64,000 nt of DNA from the NCBI GenBank assembly GCA_016795155.1, contig JAEUIE010000012.1, positions 1 to 64,000 of the forward strand, given 5' to 3'. Below, piece by piece: positions 1 to 8,774 of this stretch. The position numbers and the translations under genes are program-made. This DNA is from Planctomycetia bacterium. GTDB lineage: Bacteria; Planctomycetota; Planctomycetia; Gemmatales; HRBIN36. A model generated the notes under the pieces. The model worked only from the letters and a program-made list of their open reading frames with translations, made no database searches and had not been told where the DNA came from. The stretch's first letter is position 1. The number at the start of each line of letters is the position of its first letter.

Positions 1-2
1 GC

Positions 3-128
3 AAACGCAAGCCACGCACCAAGGAAGCATGTGATCAACTCTGCGGCCAGTGCCTCGACTGGTTCTCGCCTAATGAATGCGCCAACTACCTCCGACATGC
101 AGGATATGCGCCGCAAGAATGGAACTGA
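3..128 (+). CDS. IS630-type transposase, C-terminal fragment (partial)
   Basis: This open frame enters from the left edge and ends at TGA 126-128, giving 41 residues. The end reads FSPNECANYLRHAGYAP. That resembles the terminal segment of IS630/DDE_3-type transposases, which typically finish with an F-S-P-x-E-C-x-N-Y-x-x-x-x-G-Y motif. Everything upstream, including the catalytic DDE residues, is outside the window, so it cannot be judged whether the element is intact. The 75 bases after the stop show no inverted repeat that can be recognised without the other end of the element. The family call rests on the tail motif alone. Confidence 0.6.
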   Translation, partial: KRKPRTKEACDQLCGQCLDWFSPNECANYLRHAGYAPQEWN

Positions 129-205
129 AAATGCTCTAGATTACGTGATTCAGCATTCTGTCAAGGGGTTATGAATAACAGCTTTGAAGATCAATTCGAA
201 AAAAG

Positions 206-229
206 AACCCACGACATATGTCGTGGGTT
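206..229. terminator. Bidirectional intrinsic terminator
   Basis: A perfect palindrome of 24 bases (AACCCACGACAT and its complement) has A-rich sequence on its left and TTTTTCTT on its right. It can therefore act as a U-tailed hairpin on both strands. It lies 20 bases past the stop of the minus-strand DUF3467 gene and could also stop transcription coming from the transposase side. Confidence 0.85.
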
Positions 230-249
230 TTTCTTATGCGAAAGATAGC

Positions 250-600
250 TTAACTCGTCGCGCCGCCAGCAGCCGGGCGGGGTCGAACGCGTTTGTTCAC
301 ATCGATCTCCAGCACGCCGTAGGTGGTTTCATACTGCTGGATGGTAGCGCCCAGAAGCTGGAACAGACGTTTGGCAGTGAAGTAGTTCACCACGATGCGG
401 TGGGTCAGCTTGACCGGTTCACTGGGATTGGGAGCCATCTGGGTGTTAAGGCCGAAGTCAAGAATGAGTTCTTCGGGCATGAAAGTTACGCGAGCAAAGT
501 TCGCGTAAGTTGCAGAAAGGTGGCTGGTATCAGTCGGGTATTCCATGCGAGCTGGTTGCTGACCCTGCGGGTTTCCAGTAGCGGGTGCTTCGGCGCCCAT
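250..600 (-). CDS. DUF3467 family protein
   Basis: The gene encodes a 116-residue soluble protein without signal peptide or membrane segment. The centre, from YANFARVTFMPEELILDFGL (about residues 32-51) to VVNYFTAKRLFQLLGATIQQYE (about 70-91), matches the DUF3467 family. This is a small bacterial family of unknown function, usually 90-120 residues long, so the gene looks complete. The start is supported by AGGAG about 7 bases upstream of the ATG. The ends are low-complexity, rich in Gly, Ala, Gln and Pro. It is monocistronic, ending at the palindromic terminator at 206-229 and divergent from nadE. Confidence 0.8.
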   Translation of the reverse strand: MGAEAPATGNPQGQQPARMEYPTDTSHLSATYANFARVTFMPEELILDFGLNTQMAPNPSEPVKLTHRIVVNYFTAKRLFQLLGATIQQYETTYGVLEIDVNKRVRPRPAAGGATS

Positions 601-816
601 CGAGTATCTCCTGTGTGAGTGTTAGCCTTGAAAATCCTAGCCAGTCGCTTCTCAGAGTGTTCCCTTCCGACGAAGTTCAGCTAGACCGTGTGAGTATAAG
701 TAGCATATTCACAACTGACAACCCTAACCTATCGCGGTTCAGGCGAATTCTAAGGTGTGACAAAAGAGGCGGTGTCGTAAGATACATTTAGCCACACGGT
801 CATTGACCGGGGCAAA

Positions 817-2853
817 ATGAAACCATTGGCTTCTCAACACATGCCCTTTTATCACCATGGTCTGTTACGAGTTGCAGTTGCTACGCCCAGGGTAGCAGTG
901 GCTGATCCCAACGCCAACATGGCTCAGATCATCGAGCTGCTCCGCGAGGCCCAGACTGCATCGGTGGCAGTGACTGTCTTCCCCGAACTGTGTATCACCG
1001 GTTATACCTGTGGCGACCTGTTTGGGAATGCAACATTACTCAATGCTGCACAAGATGCTTTGAATGAATTGCTTGCCTTCACAGGAACTCAATATCAGGG
1101 CGTTGCCATCGTTGGCTTGCCCTGGGCAGTTGATGGCGCACTCTACAACGTGGCGGCGGTGTTGCATCGAGGCAAGCTGCTGGGCGTGGTGCCTAAATCG
1201 TACCTGCCCAACTACAAGGAGTTTTACGAACACCGCTGGTTTGGCACGGCATCCAAGGCGCACACGCTGGAGATACCTTTTAAGAACGAAGGGAGCATTC
1301 CCTTCGGCCCCGATCTGCTTTTCCGCATTGCCGATGTGCCGGGCTGTGTGCTGGGCGTTGAAATCTGCGAAGACCTCTGGATGCCTGTGCCTCCCAGTTC
1401 GCTGCAGGCTGTTCATGGCGCAACGGTATTGTGCAATCTCTCAGCCAGTACGGAAATTGTTGGCAAGATGACCTACCGTAAAAACCTGGTAACACAGCAA
1501 TCAGGGCGATGCCTGGCGGCTTACCTTTATGCTGCCAGCGGCGTGACGGAATCAACGACCGATGTCATCTTCAGCGGTCATGGCCTGGTTGCTGAAAATG
1601 GTTCTCTATTGACTGAATCTACTCGCTTTGAACGGAACAACACGCTCACTATTACCGAGATTGATCTCGACCGCATCAATGGAGACAGGCAACGTCAGCC
1701 TAGCTTTTCCGATGCAGCCCACTATGGCTTCACTTCGCCACATCAGTACCGCATAGTTGAACTGCAATTGAAACAGAGCCAGCAGGCTGCATCGGCTAAG
1801 CTGTATCGACGCATTGATCCGCATCCCTTTGTGCCTGGCAGCGGGCCAGATCGTGATGAACGTTGTGCGGAGGTGTTTCATCTGCAGACAGCCGGGCTGG
1901 CCAAGCGGCTTGAAACCGTGGGAAATGTTCCATTAACTCTCGGTGTTTCCGGCGGGCTAGACTCCACCTTAGCTTTGCTGGTGGCCTGTCAGACGCTCGA
2001 TCTGCTTCAGCGCGATCGTACACAACTGACCGGCTTCATCATGCCTGGGTTTGGTTCCACTGACAAAACGAAAACGTTGGCGCATCAACTGATTGAACAG
2101 ATGGGTGTGAAGGTGCGGGAAACCGATATCCGTAGTCTGTGCCTGGAACAGATGAAACAACTGGGGCATGCGCCGTTCGGCATCCAACTTGATGGTTTGG
2201 ATGTGGCGGCCCTAACCGAGAAATTGAAAGCGGTGCCTCGCGAGAAACGGCACGACCTGGTGTTTGAGAACGTGCAGGCCCGAATGCGTACCAGCATGCT
2301 GATGAATGCCGGGTTTGTCATCGGCACAGGCGACTTGTCGGAACTGGCCCTGGGCTGGTGTACTTACAATGGCGACCAGATCAGCATGTATAACCCCAAT
2401 GTGGGTGTGCCGAAGACACTGGTGCGATATCTCATTCGCTGGGTGGCGGGGCATCATTATGCAGGTAAACCGCTCGAGAAGCTGCTGCACGAGATTGCTG
2501 ACCAGGTGATTTCGCCGGAACTGTTGCCTACCAGCGGGAAAGCCGACGAGGTGCAATCGACCGAAGCGAGCGTGGGGCCTTACGAATTGCAGGATTTCTA
2601 CCTGTATCATTTCCTGCGGTTTGGTTTCACTCCGGCGAAGTTGCTCTATCTGAGCAGCCAGGCTGTGTTTGATATGAACTACAGCGAAGCGGAAAGACAA
2701 CAGTGGCTACGCGTCTTTTTGAAACGGTTCTTCGCCAACCAGTTCAAACGAAGCTGCTTACCTGACGGGCCCAAGATAGGTTCGGTGAGTTTATCGCCAA
2801 GAGGCGATTGGCGGATGCCGAGCGATGCGAGTGCGGTGGCGTGGTTGGAGTGA
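817..2853 (+). CDS. nadE: Glutamine-dependent NAD+ synthetase
   Basis: The last step of NAD biosynthesis: deamido-NAD+ plus glutamine and ATP gives NAD+. The 678 residues match the long two-domain class (about 680 aa) rather than the short ammonia-only NadE. The N-terminal nitrilase-type glutaminase shows the Glu-Lys-Cys triad: E57 in FPELCITGY, K127 in VPKSYLPNY and C184 in GVEICEDLW. The C-terminal synthetase has the PP-loop SGGLDS at 378-383. A second ATG lies 24 bases downstream (841), so the exact N terminus is uncertain by 8 residues. The gene is followed by larE after 54 bases containing a perfect palindrome. Both neighbours are PP-loop enzymes, but that may be chance. Confidence 0.95.
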   Translation: MKPLASQHMPFYHHGLLRVAVATPRVAVADPNANMAQIIELLREAQTASVAVTVFPELCITGYTCGDLFGNATLLNAAQDALNELLAFTGTQYQGVAIVGLPWAVDGALYNVAAVLHRGKLLGVVPKSYLPNYKEFYEHRWFGTASKAHTLEIPFKNEGSIPFGPDLLFRIADVPGCVLGVEICEDLWMPVPPSSLQAVHGATVLCNLSASTEIVGKMTYRKNLVTQQSGRCLAAYLYAASGVTESTTDVIFSGHGLVAENGSLLTESTRFERNNTLTITEIDLDRINGDRQRQPSFSDAAHYGFTSPHQYRIVELQLKQSQQAASAKLYRRIDPHPFVPGSGPDRDERCAEVFHLQTAGLAKRLETVGNVPLTLGVSGGLDSTLALLVACQTLDLLQRDRTQLTGFIMPGFGSTDKTKTLAHQLIEQMGVKVRETDIRSLCLEQMKQLGHAPFGIQLDGLDVAALTEKLKAVPREKRHDLVFENVQARMRTSMLMNAGFVIGTGDLSELALGWCTYNGDQISMYNPNVGVPKTLVRYLIRWVAGHHYAGKPLEKLLHEIADQVISPELLPTSGKADEVQSTEASVGPYELQDFYLYHFLRFGFTPAKLLYLSSQAVFDMNYSEAERQQWLRVFLKRFFANQFKRSCLPDGPKIGSVSLSPRGDWRMPSDASAVAWLE

Positions 2854-2862
2854 GATTCTATC

Positions 2863-2890
2863 AAGCCCATGGACTGCAGTCCATGGGCTT
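2863..2890. repeat. Perfect 28-base palindrome, GGACTGCAGTCC family, copy 1
   Basis: Each half begins AAGCCCATGGACTG and the repeat is perfectly self-complementary, centred on CTGCAG. It lies between the nadE stop (2853) and the larE ATG (2908), so it would form a very stable hairpin in a nadE-larE transcript. There is no U-tract, so it is not a standard terminator. Related copies occur at 10496-10522 and 46299-46326. Confidence 0.9.
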
Positions 2891-2907
2891 GTGCATACAA
2901 TACCCCC

Positions 2908-3747
2908 ATGACCATCGAAGAGAAACAAGACAAACTGATCAGCATCCTCCGCGAGATGTCGAGCGTGGCGGTGGCGTTCAGTGGCGGCGTGGACAGCGCT
3001 GTGGTAGCCCAGGCAGCTAAGCTGGCGCTGGGCGTTAACGCAGTAGCCATCACTGCACATAGCCCCAGTGTGGCTCAGCGTGAGCGTGAGGATGCTGAGC
3101 GGATTGCTCAACAGATTGGCATTCGCCATGTCGTTATCGAAACGCAGGAGTTCAGCATCCCGGCTTATCTCGTTAATGATGGCAGCCGATGTTATCACTG
3201 CAAGACCGAACTGTATGAACAGGTGTTGAAGCAGGCCCCAGTTCTGAACATTCAACAGGTGGTCAGCGGGGCCAACCTCGATGACCTGGGCGATTATCGC
3301 CCGGGTTTGCAGGCTGCCCAGGAACATGGAGTACGCCATCCGTTGCAGGAAGCGGGATGCACCAAGGCCGATGTGCGTGAAATGGCGAAGCACTGGAAGT
3401 TGCCCATCTGGGATAAACCTGCTTCGCCTTGCCTGTCGAGCCGACTGGTGCCTGGCCTGCCTGTGACGACGGAACGGTTGCAGCGCATCGAGGCAGCAGA
3501 AAGCTATCTACGTTCACTGGGACTGGTTGAATTCCGAGTCAGACTGCATGAAGGGGAACTGGCCCGCATCGAAGTCTCTGCCGAGGATATCGCAACTCTG
3601 AGTGAGCCGGCGCATCGGCAAGCTTTGACTGATCACTTGCTGCAACTTGGCTTTCGATTTGTTACACTCGATCTGCAGGGCTTTCGCACCGGCAGCATGA
3701 ATCAATTGATCACGCTGGAAACCAAACAACGCTTTCAAAGAACCTGA
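2908..3747 (+). CDS. larE: ATP-dependent sacrificial sulfur transferase LarE
   Basis: LarE-type PP-loop sulfurtransferase of 279 residues. In the characterised pathway LarE thiolates the nickel-pincer nucleotide precursor used by lactate racemase-type enzymes. The adenylation loop SGGVDS is at 25-30. Three cysteines stand out: C95 and C98 in SRCYHCKTELY, and C175 in the family motif PASPCLSSR, equivalent to the sacrificial Cys of Lactobacillus LarE. Three-Cys LarE proteins have been described as [4Fe-4S]-dependent and non-sacrificial, so this one probably belongs to that type (inference). The chosen ATG starts the conserved domain; an in-frame ATG at 2869 lies inside the palindromic repeat and is rejected. 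No larB, larC or lactate racemase gene is nearby. Two bases separate it from the next gene. Confidence 0.88.
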   Translation: MTIEEKQDKLISILREMSSVAVAFSGGVDSAVVAQAAKLALGVNAVAITAHSPSVAQREREDAERIAQQIGIRHVVIETQEFSIPAYLVNDGSRCYHCKTELYEQVLKQAPVLNIQQVVSGANLDDLGDYRPGLQAAQEHGVRHPLQEAGCTKADVREMAKHWKLPIWDKPASPCLSSRLVPGLPVTTERLQRIEAAESYLRSLGLVEFRVRLHEGELARIEVSAEDIATLSEPAHRQALTDHLLQLGFRFVTLDLQGFRTGSMNQLITLETKQRFQRT

Positions 3748-3749
3748 CC

Positions 3750-4028
3750 ATGCCAACGCTTACCCCACTCACCAGCAGCGAAGTCCTGAACCAGTTTTAT
3801 CTCGAAGCCCGTGCTCGGCTGCTGGAAGTAGCAGCCACGTTTGATCGCATCAACCGTGGTGATGGCTTCGATACCAATGATCCACGTTTGGGACTCCTTC
3901 GTCAGGCGCTGCATGTGCTGAATCAATCCACGGAACAGACGACGCCAAACCGGGCGGAACAGTTGCAATTGCTCTTCTCGCGGAAGTATGATCCCAACTG
4001 GCTGAAAGAGTTTACGCCGACACGGTGA
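3750..4028 (+). CDS. Small hypothetical protein, third gene of nadE-larE cluster
   Basis: A 92-residue soluble protein, not recognised. It is predicted to be mostly helical (for example SSEVLNQFYLEARARLLEVA at about 8-27), with no cysteine, signal peptide or membrane segment. It starts 2 bases after the larE stop, so it is probably co-transcribed and translationally coupled. That spacing is the main support for it being real. The ending YDPNWLKEFTPTR is Trp/Pro-rich. No function is proposed. Confidence 0.7.
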   Translation: MPTLTPLTSSEVLNQFYLEARARLLEVAATFDRINRGDGFDTNDPRLGLLRQALHVLNQSTEQTTPNRAEQLQLLFSRKYDPNWLKEFTPTR

Positions 4029-4077
4029 AATCTTCTGCCTACATGAGGAGCGAACAAGACCATTTTTTGAATGAACA

Positions 4078-7000
4078 TTAATTCTTGATCTTGAGGCTAT
4101 CTTTTTCTGTCTGCCATTTCTTGAGTTCTTCCGGTTTTTTCCATTGCTCATACAAGTAGGTCAGACGGCTGCAAAATGTGGTACGCCATTCTTTGGGTGC
4201 TGTACTTGATCTGGTTAAATTCTGATAGCTGTTCAATAAGTGTTTTTCAGCTTCAGAGAACTTGCCATCCTTCGCCATAGTCCAGCCCAACAGGTTTTCA
4301 GCAAGGATGATTTGATCATGATTCTCGGGTAGAGATCGTTTGCGGGCTTCCCATAGTGTTTGATATAGCTCGATGGCTTTCGTGAATTGCCTGGTTTCAC
4401 GTAAGGCTTGTGCCAGGGATTGCATGGTGGAGAGAGTATTAGGGTGATTTGTTCGCAAGTTCTTTTGCCGATATTTCAGGATTTCCTCGAAGTGTGGCAG
4501 CGCGCGGGCGTATTGCTTGTTTTTCTGTAATGATCTAGCCAGGTTCTCCAAGAGAGTCATCGTGTCCGTGTGCTCGTTGCCGAACCTCTTCCGGGCCAGT
4601 TGCAGTGTTTCTTCATAGAGAACAATTGCCTGGTCGAGTCGACCGGATTTTTCGTAGACTTTTGCTTTGAGATTCATGCAAGCTAGGGTTTCAAGGTGAT
4701 CGACTCCAAACATGGCTTGCGTGGGTGTTAAAGCATTATCCAAGAGTGTCAATGCCTGATCATATTTTCCTATATCCAGAGAACACTCGGCCAGTTCTTT
4801 CATGACAACCAGCGTATTGGCATGATGCGGGCCAAATGTAGCACAGTAATCGGCAAAGAGTTTCTTGGCATGCTGGTAGATGAAATCCGGCTTTCGTTCC
4901 TGGACACGATATGCTTTGAGCAGCAACTGGCGAACACCCAGGATGAGTTTAGTATCCCTTTCCTTTTTTGCCTCTGCCGTTTGCAATAGCTGTTCGTAGA
5001 TGTCAATGGCTTGGGTTATCTGGTTGCGTGCATGATATACAATACCCTGCATCAACCGAATAAACATCGTGCGGCGGTGTTCGGCGCCGAATTGCCTCAC
5101 AGCAAGCGCGCTGATCTGATCCACATTGTCTTTAATCGTAAGCAGGGTGATGCCTGCCTGGAATAGGGAAAGCGGTTCTACTTTCAGGCTGCCACTGAAT
5201 GCGGGAAGAGGCTGTTGTCTGCCATCGAGCCTCTGGTCAAACAGCTTGATGGTACGGTCGAGACATTTACCTGGTTGATCCTCCATGGTGTGTGAACTTT
5301 GATCCAGCATCATTCTCAGCAGTTGGGCAACCATTTTTCCCACGATACTGATGGAATTGATGTGCTTCCCAGCCTCCGTTTCAAACAGCGCCAGATGTGC
5401 CATGAGTTCGAATGTGTCGGGGTGCCCAAACCCCAGACTTTTCTCACTGATTTCAATGGCGGCTTTCAGGTATTCGATGCCTTTGCGATTGTTACCCGTA
5501 TCGTTGAGCGCAATGGCTATGGTTTGGAGTAATTCTCTCTGAACTTCAGGCTGATGAGGAAACTTCTCATTGATTTTCTGCGGTGAAAATTCCAGTGCTG
5601 CTTTTTCCAGCAATTCACGAACGGTAATGTCGTGGCGTACACTCCCTGGCTGCTGGGATGCCAGGGCAGATTGATCCCAGACGCTGGCTTTGCTGATGAG
5701 CTGATGGCGGAGAAAATCTCGCACGGCCAAAGCGATGTCGCGCTGTTCTTCCGCCTGCTTTTTGTTTTTTTCAGCAATTATGCGTTGTTCTTCGGTCAGA
5801 TCTTTGGCAATCATTGCCTGTCGTTCGCGTGTTTTGGCTATCGATTCTGCATCAATAGCACGGTTCATCTGCCAGATGCTGGCTACGAGACCGGTGATCA
5901 GCGAAGCCAATACCAGACCAGCAGCAGCAACCTGCACTTTATGGCGTTTGACGAACTTTTTCGCCAGATAACTCTTACTGGGAGGATGAGCCAGTACCGG
6001 TTCGCTCTTCAGATATCGCTGGATATCGGCAGCCAGGCTATTGGCAGTATCGTAGCGGCGAGTGCGATCTTTTTCCAGCGCCTTCAAAACAATCCATTCA
6101 AGGTCGCCACGAAGTGTTTTTTCCAATTGTGAGGGTTCAGTGTCACGAGTTGCTGCCAGACTGGTCAGATTGTTTGACTGGCTGATCTTGGTAGCCAACC
6201 TGGGAGGGTCAACGTCACGCACCTGTCTGTACATATCGTACATCAACATTTGATGTAGTTGATCGCTGCTGAACGGAGTGGATCCAGCCAGCAATTCATA
6301 AAGGATAACACCCAGGGAATAAATATCAGTGCGGGTGTCGATGTTGGAATCACCAGCTTCAGCCTGTTCGGGACTCATGTATGCCAGCGTTCCAACGATA
6401 CCATTGTCGATCAGGGTTCCCTCGGTCAGTTGCTGATCGGTAGCTTTGGCAACGCCGAAGTCGATCACTTTCGCAAGCGGGACGCCATCGATATTGGCGA
6501 CCAGAATATTGCCGGGCTTAAGGTCGCGGTGAATAATTCCTTTCTGATGTGCATGTTGCACGGCCTGACAGATGGTGATGAATAGTTCTAGTCGACCTTT
6601 AACATTCAGCCTTTGCTTATCGCAGAATTGGGTGAGAGGCATGCCCTGCACGAGTTCCATTACGAAATAGGGTTCACCCCACTCGGTGATGCCGCCATCA
6701 TAGATGCGGGCAATGTTGGGATGATCCATGAGCGCCAGAGCTTGGCGCTCGGCTTCAAAACGGCGGATAACTTGTTGTGGTATATAGCTGGAAGATCGGA
6801 TGAGTTTGAGTGCCACTTGTCGTTTGACTGGTTCAGTTTGCTCAGCACACCAAACGCTACCCATTCCCCCTTCGCCGATAAGCGCAAGAAGTGTGTAACG
6901 GCCAGCCACTACGGAACCAGAGTTGAGCTTCTTTATTTCCCGGTGCTGTACATGGGTGTCCGAGGCGTTCTGCTCGGTTGATCCCGTGTCAATCAGTTGG

Positions 7001-7161
7001 CTTGGAAAGTCCTGGAGAAGTTTCAATTGCGATTTCACTTGATCAAGCAGTTCAGGCGATGTCCTGCACAATTCTTCGGGAGTGAGCAGATTCCCTGCCA
7101 CCTTCTGTTCTTCCCAATAGGCAAGAAGCGAAATCACATGCGAAGTTTTCGTGTTAGACAA
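4078..7161 (-). CDS. Membrane serine/threonine protein kinase with C-terminal TPR repeats
   Basis: PknB-type Hanks kinase of 1027 residues. The kinase domain covers about 87-390: glycine loop GEGGMGSV 96-103, ATP-anchoring K119, catalytic HRDLKPGN 211-218, and DFG 234-236 followed by GTLAYMSPEQ. One transmembrane helix spans about 410-430 (VAAAGLVLASLITGLVASIW). A charged coiled-coil stretch rich in Glu, Lys and Gln follows (about 436-480). The remaining half is built of tetratricopeptide repeats ending in patterns such as YDQALTLLDNAL and YARALPHFEEILKYR. This kinase-TM-TPR layout is common in planctomycetes. The topology puts the TPR part on the opposite side of the membrane from the kinase, as a likely sensing or scaffolding region. 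The substrate is unknown; the gene stands alone, downstream of the mla operon. Confidence 0.92.
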   Translation of the reverse strand: MSNTKTSHVISLLAYWEEQKVAGNLLTPEELCRTSPELLDQVKSQLKLLQDFPSQLIDTGSTEQNASDTHVQHREIKKLNSGSVVAGRYTLLALIGEGGMGSVWCAEQTEPVKRQVALKLIRSSSYIPQQVIRRFEAERQALALMDHPNIARIYDGGITEWGEPYFVMELVQGMPLTQFCDKQRLNVKGRLELFITICQAVQHAHQKGIIHRDLKPGNILVANIDGVPLAKVIDFGVAKATDQQLTEGTLIDNGIVGTLAYMSPEQAEAGDSNIDTRTDIYSLGVILYELLAGSTPFSSDQLHQMLMYDMYRQVRDVDPPRLATKISQSNNLTSLAATRDTEPSQLEKTLRGDLEWIVLKALEKDRTRRYDTANSLAADIQRYLKSEPVLAHPPSKSYLAKKFVKRHKVQVAAAGLVLASLITGLVASIWQMNRAIDAESIAKTRERQAMIAKDLTEEQRIIAEKNKKQAEEQRDIALAVRDFLRHQLISKASVWDQSALASQQPGSVRHDITVRELLEKAALEFSPQKINEKFPHQPEVQRELLQTIAIALNDTGNNRKGIEYLKAAIEISEKSLGFGHPDTFELMAHLALFETEAGKHINSISIVGKMVAQLLRMMLDQSSHTMEDQPGKCLDRTIKLFDQRLDGRQQPLPAFSGSLKVEPLSLFQAGITLLTIKDNVDQISALAVRQFGAEHRRTMFIRLMQGIVYHARNQITQAIDIYEQLLQTAEAKKERDTKLILGVRQLLLKAYRVQERKPDFIYQHAKKLFADYCATFGPHHANTLVVMKELAECSLDIGKYDQALTLLDNALTPTQAMFGVDHLETLACMNLKAKVYEKSGRLDQAIVLYEETLQLARKRFGNEHTDTMTLLENLARSLQKNKQYARALPHFEEILKYRQKNLRTNHPNTLSTMQSLAQALRETRQFTKAIELYQTLWEARKRSLPENHDQIILAENLLGWTMAKDGKFSEAEKHLLNSYQNLTRSSTAPKEWRTTFCSRLTYLYEQWKKPEELKKWQTEKDSLKIKN

Positions 7162-7288
7162 GGCAACAGTCTCATGGTATAAAATCAGACATGTTGATAA
7201 GTTTAATATAATACAGTGAAAAAGTCGCCAGGAATATCAAGGTCGAGAAGTGATACTCCTCGACTCTCAGATTTGAACCTACATAAGC

Positions 7289-8734
7289 TTACCGCTTGAT
7301 CCCTGAACTGGGTGCTACAGCGCCGCTGACACCGAGTAGTTCCGGATGCCTGGCGAGTTTGTCTGCGAAGATGGCAAAATCATAGAGGATGCGATCAAGT
7401 CGAGATACACTCTTGGTGGCGACGGCTGCAGCTTCGTTTAGAGAATTGTAAAGCTGTGGATCCATCACCAGTCGGCGAATGGTCCCATTGCCCTCAGCAA
7501 GCGATCGACTAAAGGTTCCTATGTCAATCACGACCTGGCTGATTCTGCCTGAGGCATCTTCCAAGTTCTTGAGCAGTGCCGGGCCGCGGGCACCCAGATC
7601 TTTGGTAAATGCCTGCACATCAGTCAGAACCTGATCCACCTTGTCAGCAGAGGAGGTCAGCCTCTTCATGGCAGAGCTGGCATCTTTTGCCGCAGTTTCC
7701 AGGTGTGGGCCGAGTGTATCCACTCGGCTGTTCACATTCTTTACGAGAGTACGGGTTTCCGTGACACCCTCATTCAGGTTGGTCAGCAACTTCTCTGCTT
7801 TGTCCATACTGCGATCCATAGTCTTGAGTGTGTTGGATGCATTGGTGGAGATATCCTGCAAGCTCTTGAGCGTGGCATTGATGTTCTTCACGTTCTCATC
7901 GTTCATCACGAGGGCAAACCGATCCATTGCTGAGCGAGCTGATTTTAGTGCTTCAGTAGCAGTTCGGCGATTTTCGTCATTCAGCAGTGCAGCCATCTCG
8001 GCGCTCACCGTTTCCGTGTTCAGCAAGATGGTTTCGATACGGCGGGTCATATTGGGCGTTACCATGTTTCCGATGCGTTCTGAAACGAGGCTGATATTGT
8101 CGAGTGTTTTGGTAATACGTTCCTGATTGGATCGCATCAGATTGTCTGCACTTTCTGCAGCATTGCCTACTTTATTCATGGCAAGCTGTGCTTCCTGCAT
8201 GGTGCGTTTGGCCTCAGGAAGTAATTCACTGATCTTCTTGGATACTTCGCGGAGTTCATCCAGCGTTGCTTGCGAGGCAGGAACCAGATCTTGTGCCACG
8301 GCGCCAATGCGGGTGAGAATATCGCCCGATTTACCATCGTAGGTAAAGCCTGGTGGTGCCACTTCCTTGTCACTCACCAACTTGATTTCGGTTGCGGGTA
8401 CAAAGTTGATATTGGAATCGCCCAGAATGCCTCGGCCCAGCATCGGAACATCGCCTTTACGAAGCTGGTATTTGCGTTCGACAATAATCTGAACAGTAAC
8501 CGCACCCGTTTCGGGGTCGAGATTGAAATCGGTGACTTCACCGATGCGGATGCCTGACTTACGGACCGGTGTGCCTGTCTCGATGCCTGGTGCCTGGGCA
8601 AAACGCACCGTATACGTCTGCTGAGTGCGGAACACATTTGGTAGATCGCCAAAGAGAACGATGAGCACAGCCAGCAGAATACCCGCACCTAGCACAAAAA
8701 TGCCTAGACGGAATTTCATGGATTGGTCGTTCAT
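7289..8734 (-). CDS. mlaD: MCE/MlaD-family lipid transport protein
   Basis: Substrate-binding component of an Mla-type phospholipid ABC transporter, 481 residues. An N-terminal membrane anchor (about 9-28) is followed by one MCE domain (about 37-115, with the conserved GIRIGEVTDFNLDPETG). The long rest of the protein is predicted helical and coiled-coil, with heptad-like stretches around 160-400. It is much longer than E. coli MlaD (183 aa) and closer to elongated MCE proteins. The start ATG has GAGGAAAAGG just upstream. It is the last gene of the mlaE-mlaF-mlaD operon. No mlaB or mlaC gene is present here. Confidence 0.88.
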   Translation of the reverse strand: MNDQSMKFRLGIFVLGAGILLAVLIVLFGDLPNVFRTQQTYTVRFAQAPGIETGTPVRKSGIRIGEVTDFNLDPETGAVTVQIIVERKYQLRKGDVPMLGRGILGDSNINFVPATEIKLVSDKEVAPPGFTYDGKSGDILTRIGAVAQDLVPASQATLDELREVSKKISELLPEAKRTMQEAQLAMNKVGNAAESADNLMRSNQERITKTLDNISLVSERIGNMVTPNMTRRIETILLNTETVSAEMAALLNDENRRTATEALKSARSAMDRFALVMNDENVKNINATLKSLQDISTNASNTLKTMDRSMDKAEKLLTNLNEGVTETRTLVKNVNSRVDTLGPHLETAAKDASSAMKRLTSSADKVDQVLTDVQAFTKDLGARGPALLKNLEDASGRISQVVIDIGTFSRSLAEGNGTIRRLVMDPQLYNSLNEAAAVATKSVSRLDRILYDFAIFADKLARHPELLGVSGAVAPSSGIKR

Positions 8735-8774
8735 GCCTTTTCCTCATCAAGCCCACCAATTGCGGTCCGTAGGC

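Noticed and set aside
184-618. Plus-strand reading frame opposite the DUF3467 gene
   Set aside because: Passes through the terminator palindrome and mirrors a well-supported minus-strand gene.
2869-2907. Upstream in-frame ATG extending LarE by 13 residues
   Set aside because: It lies inside the perfect palindrome, and the conserved domain begins at the 2908 ATG.
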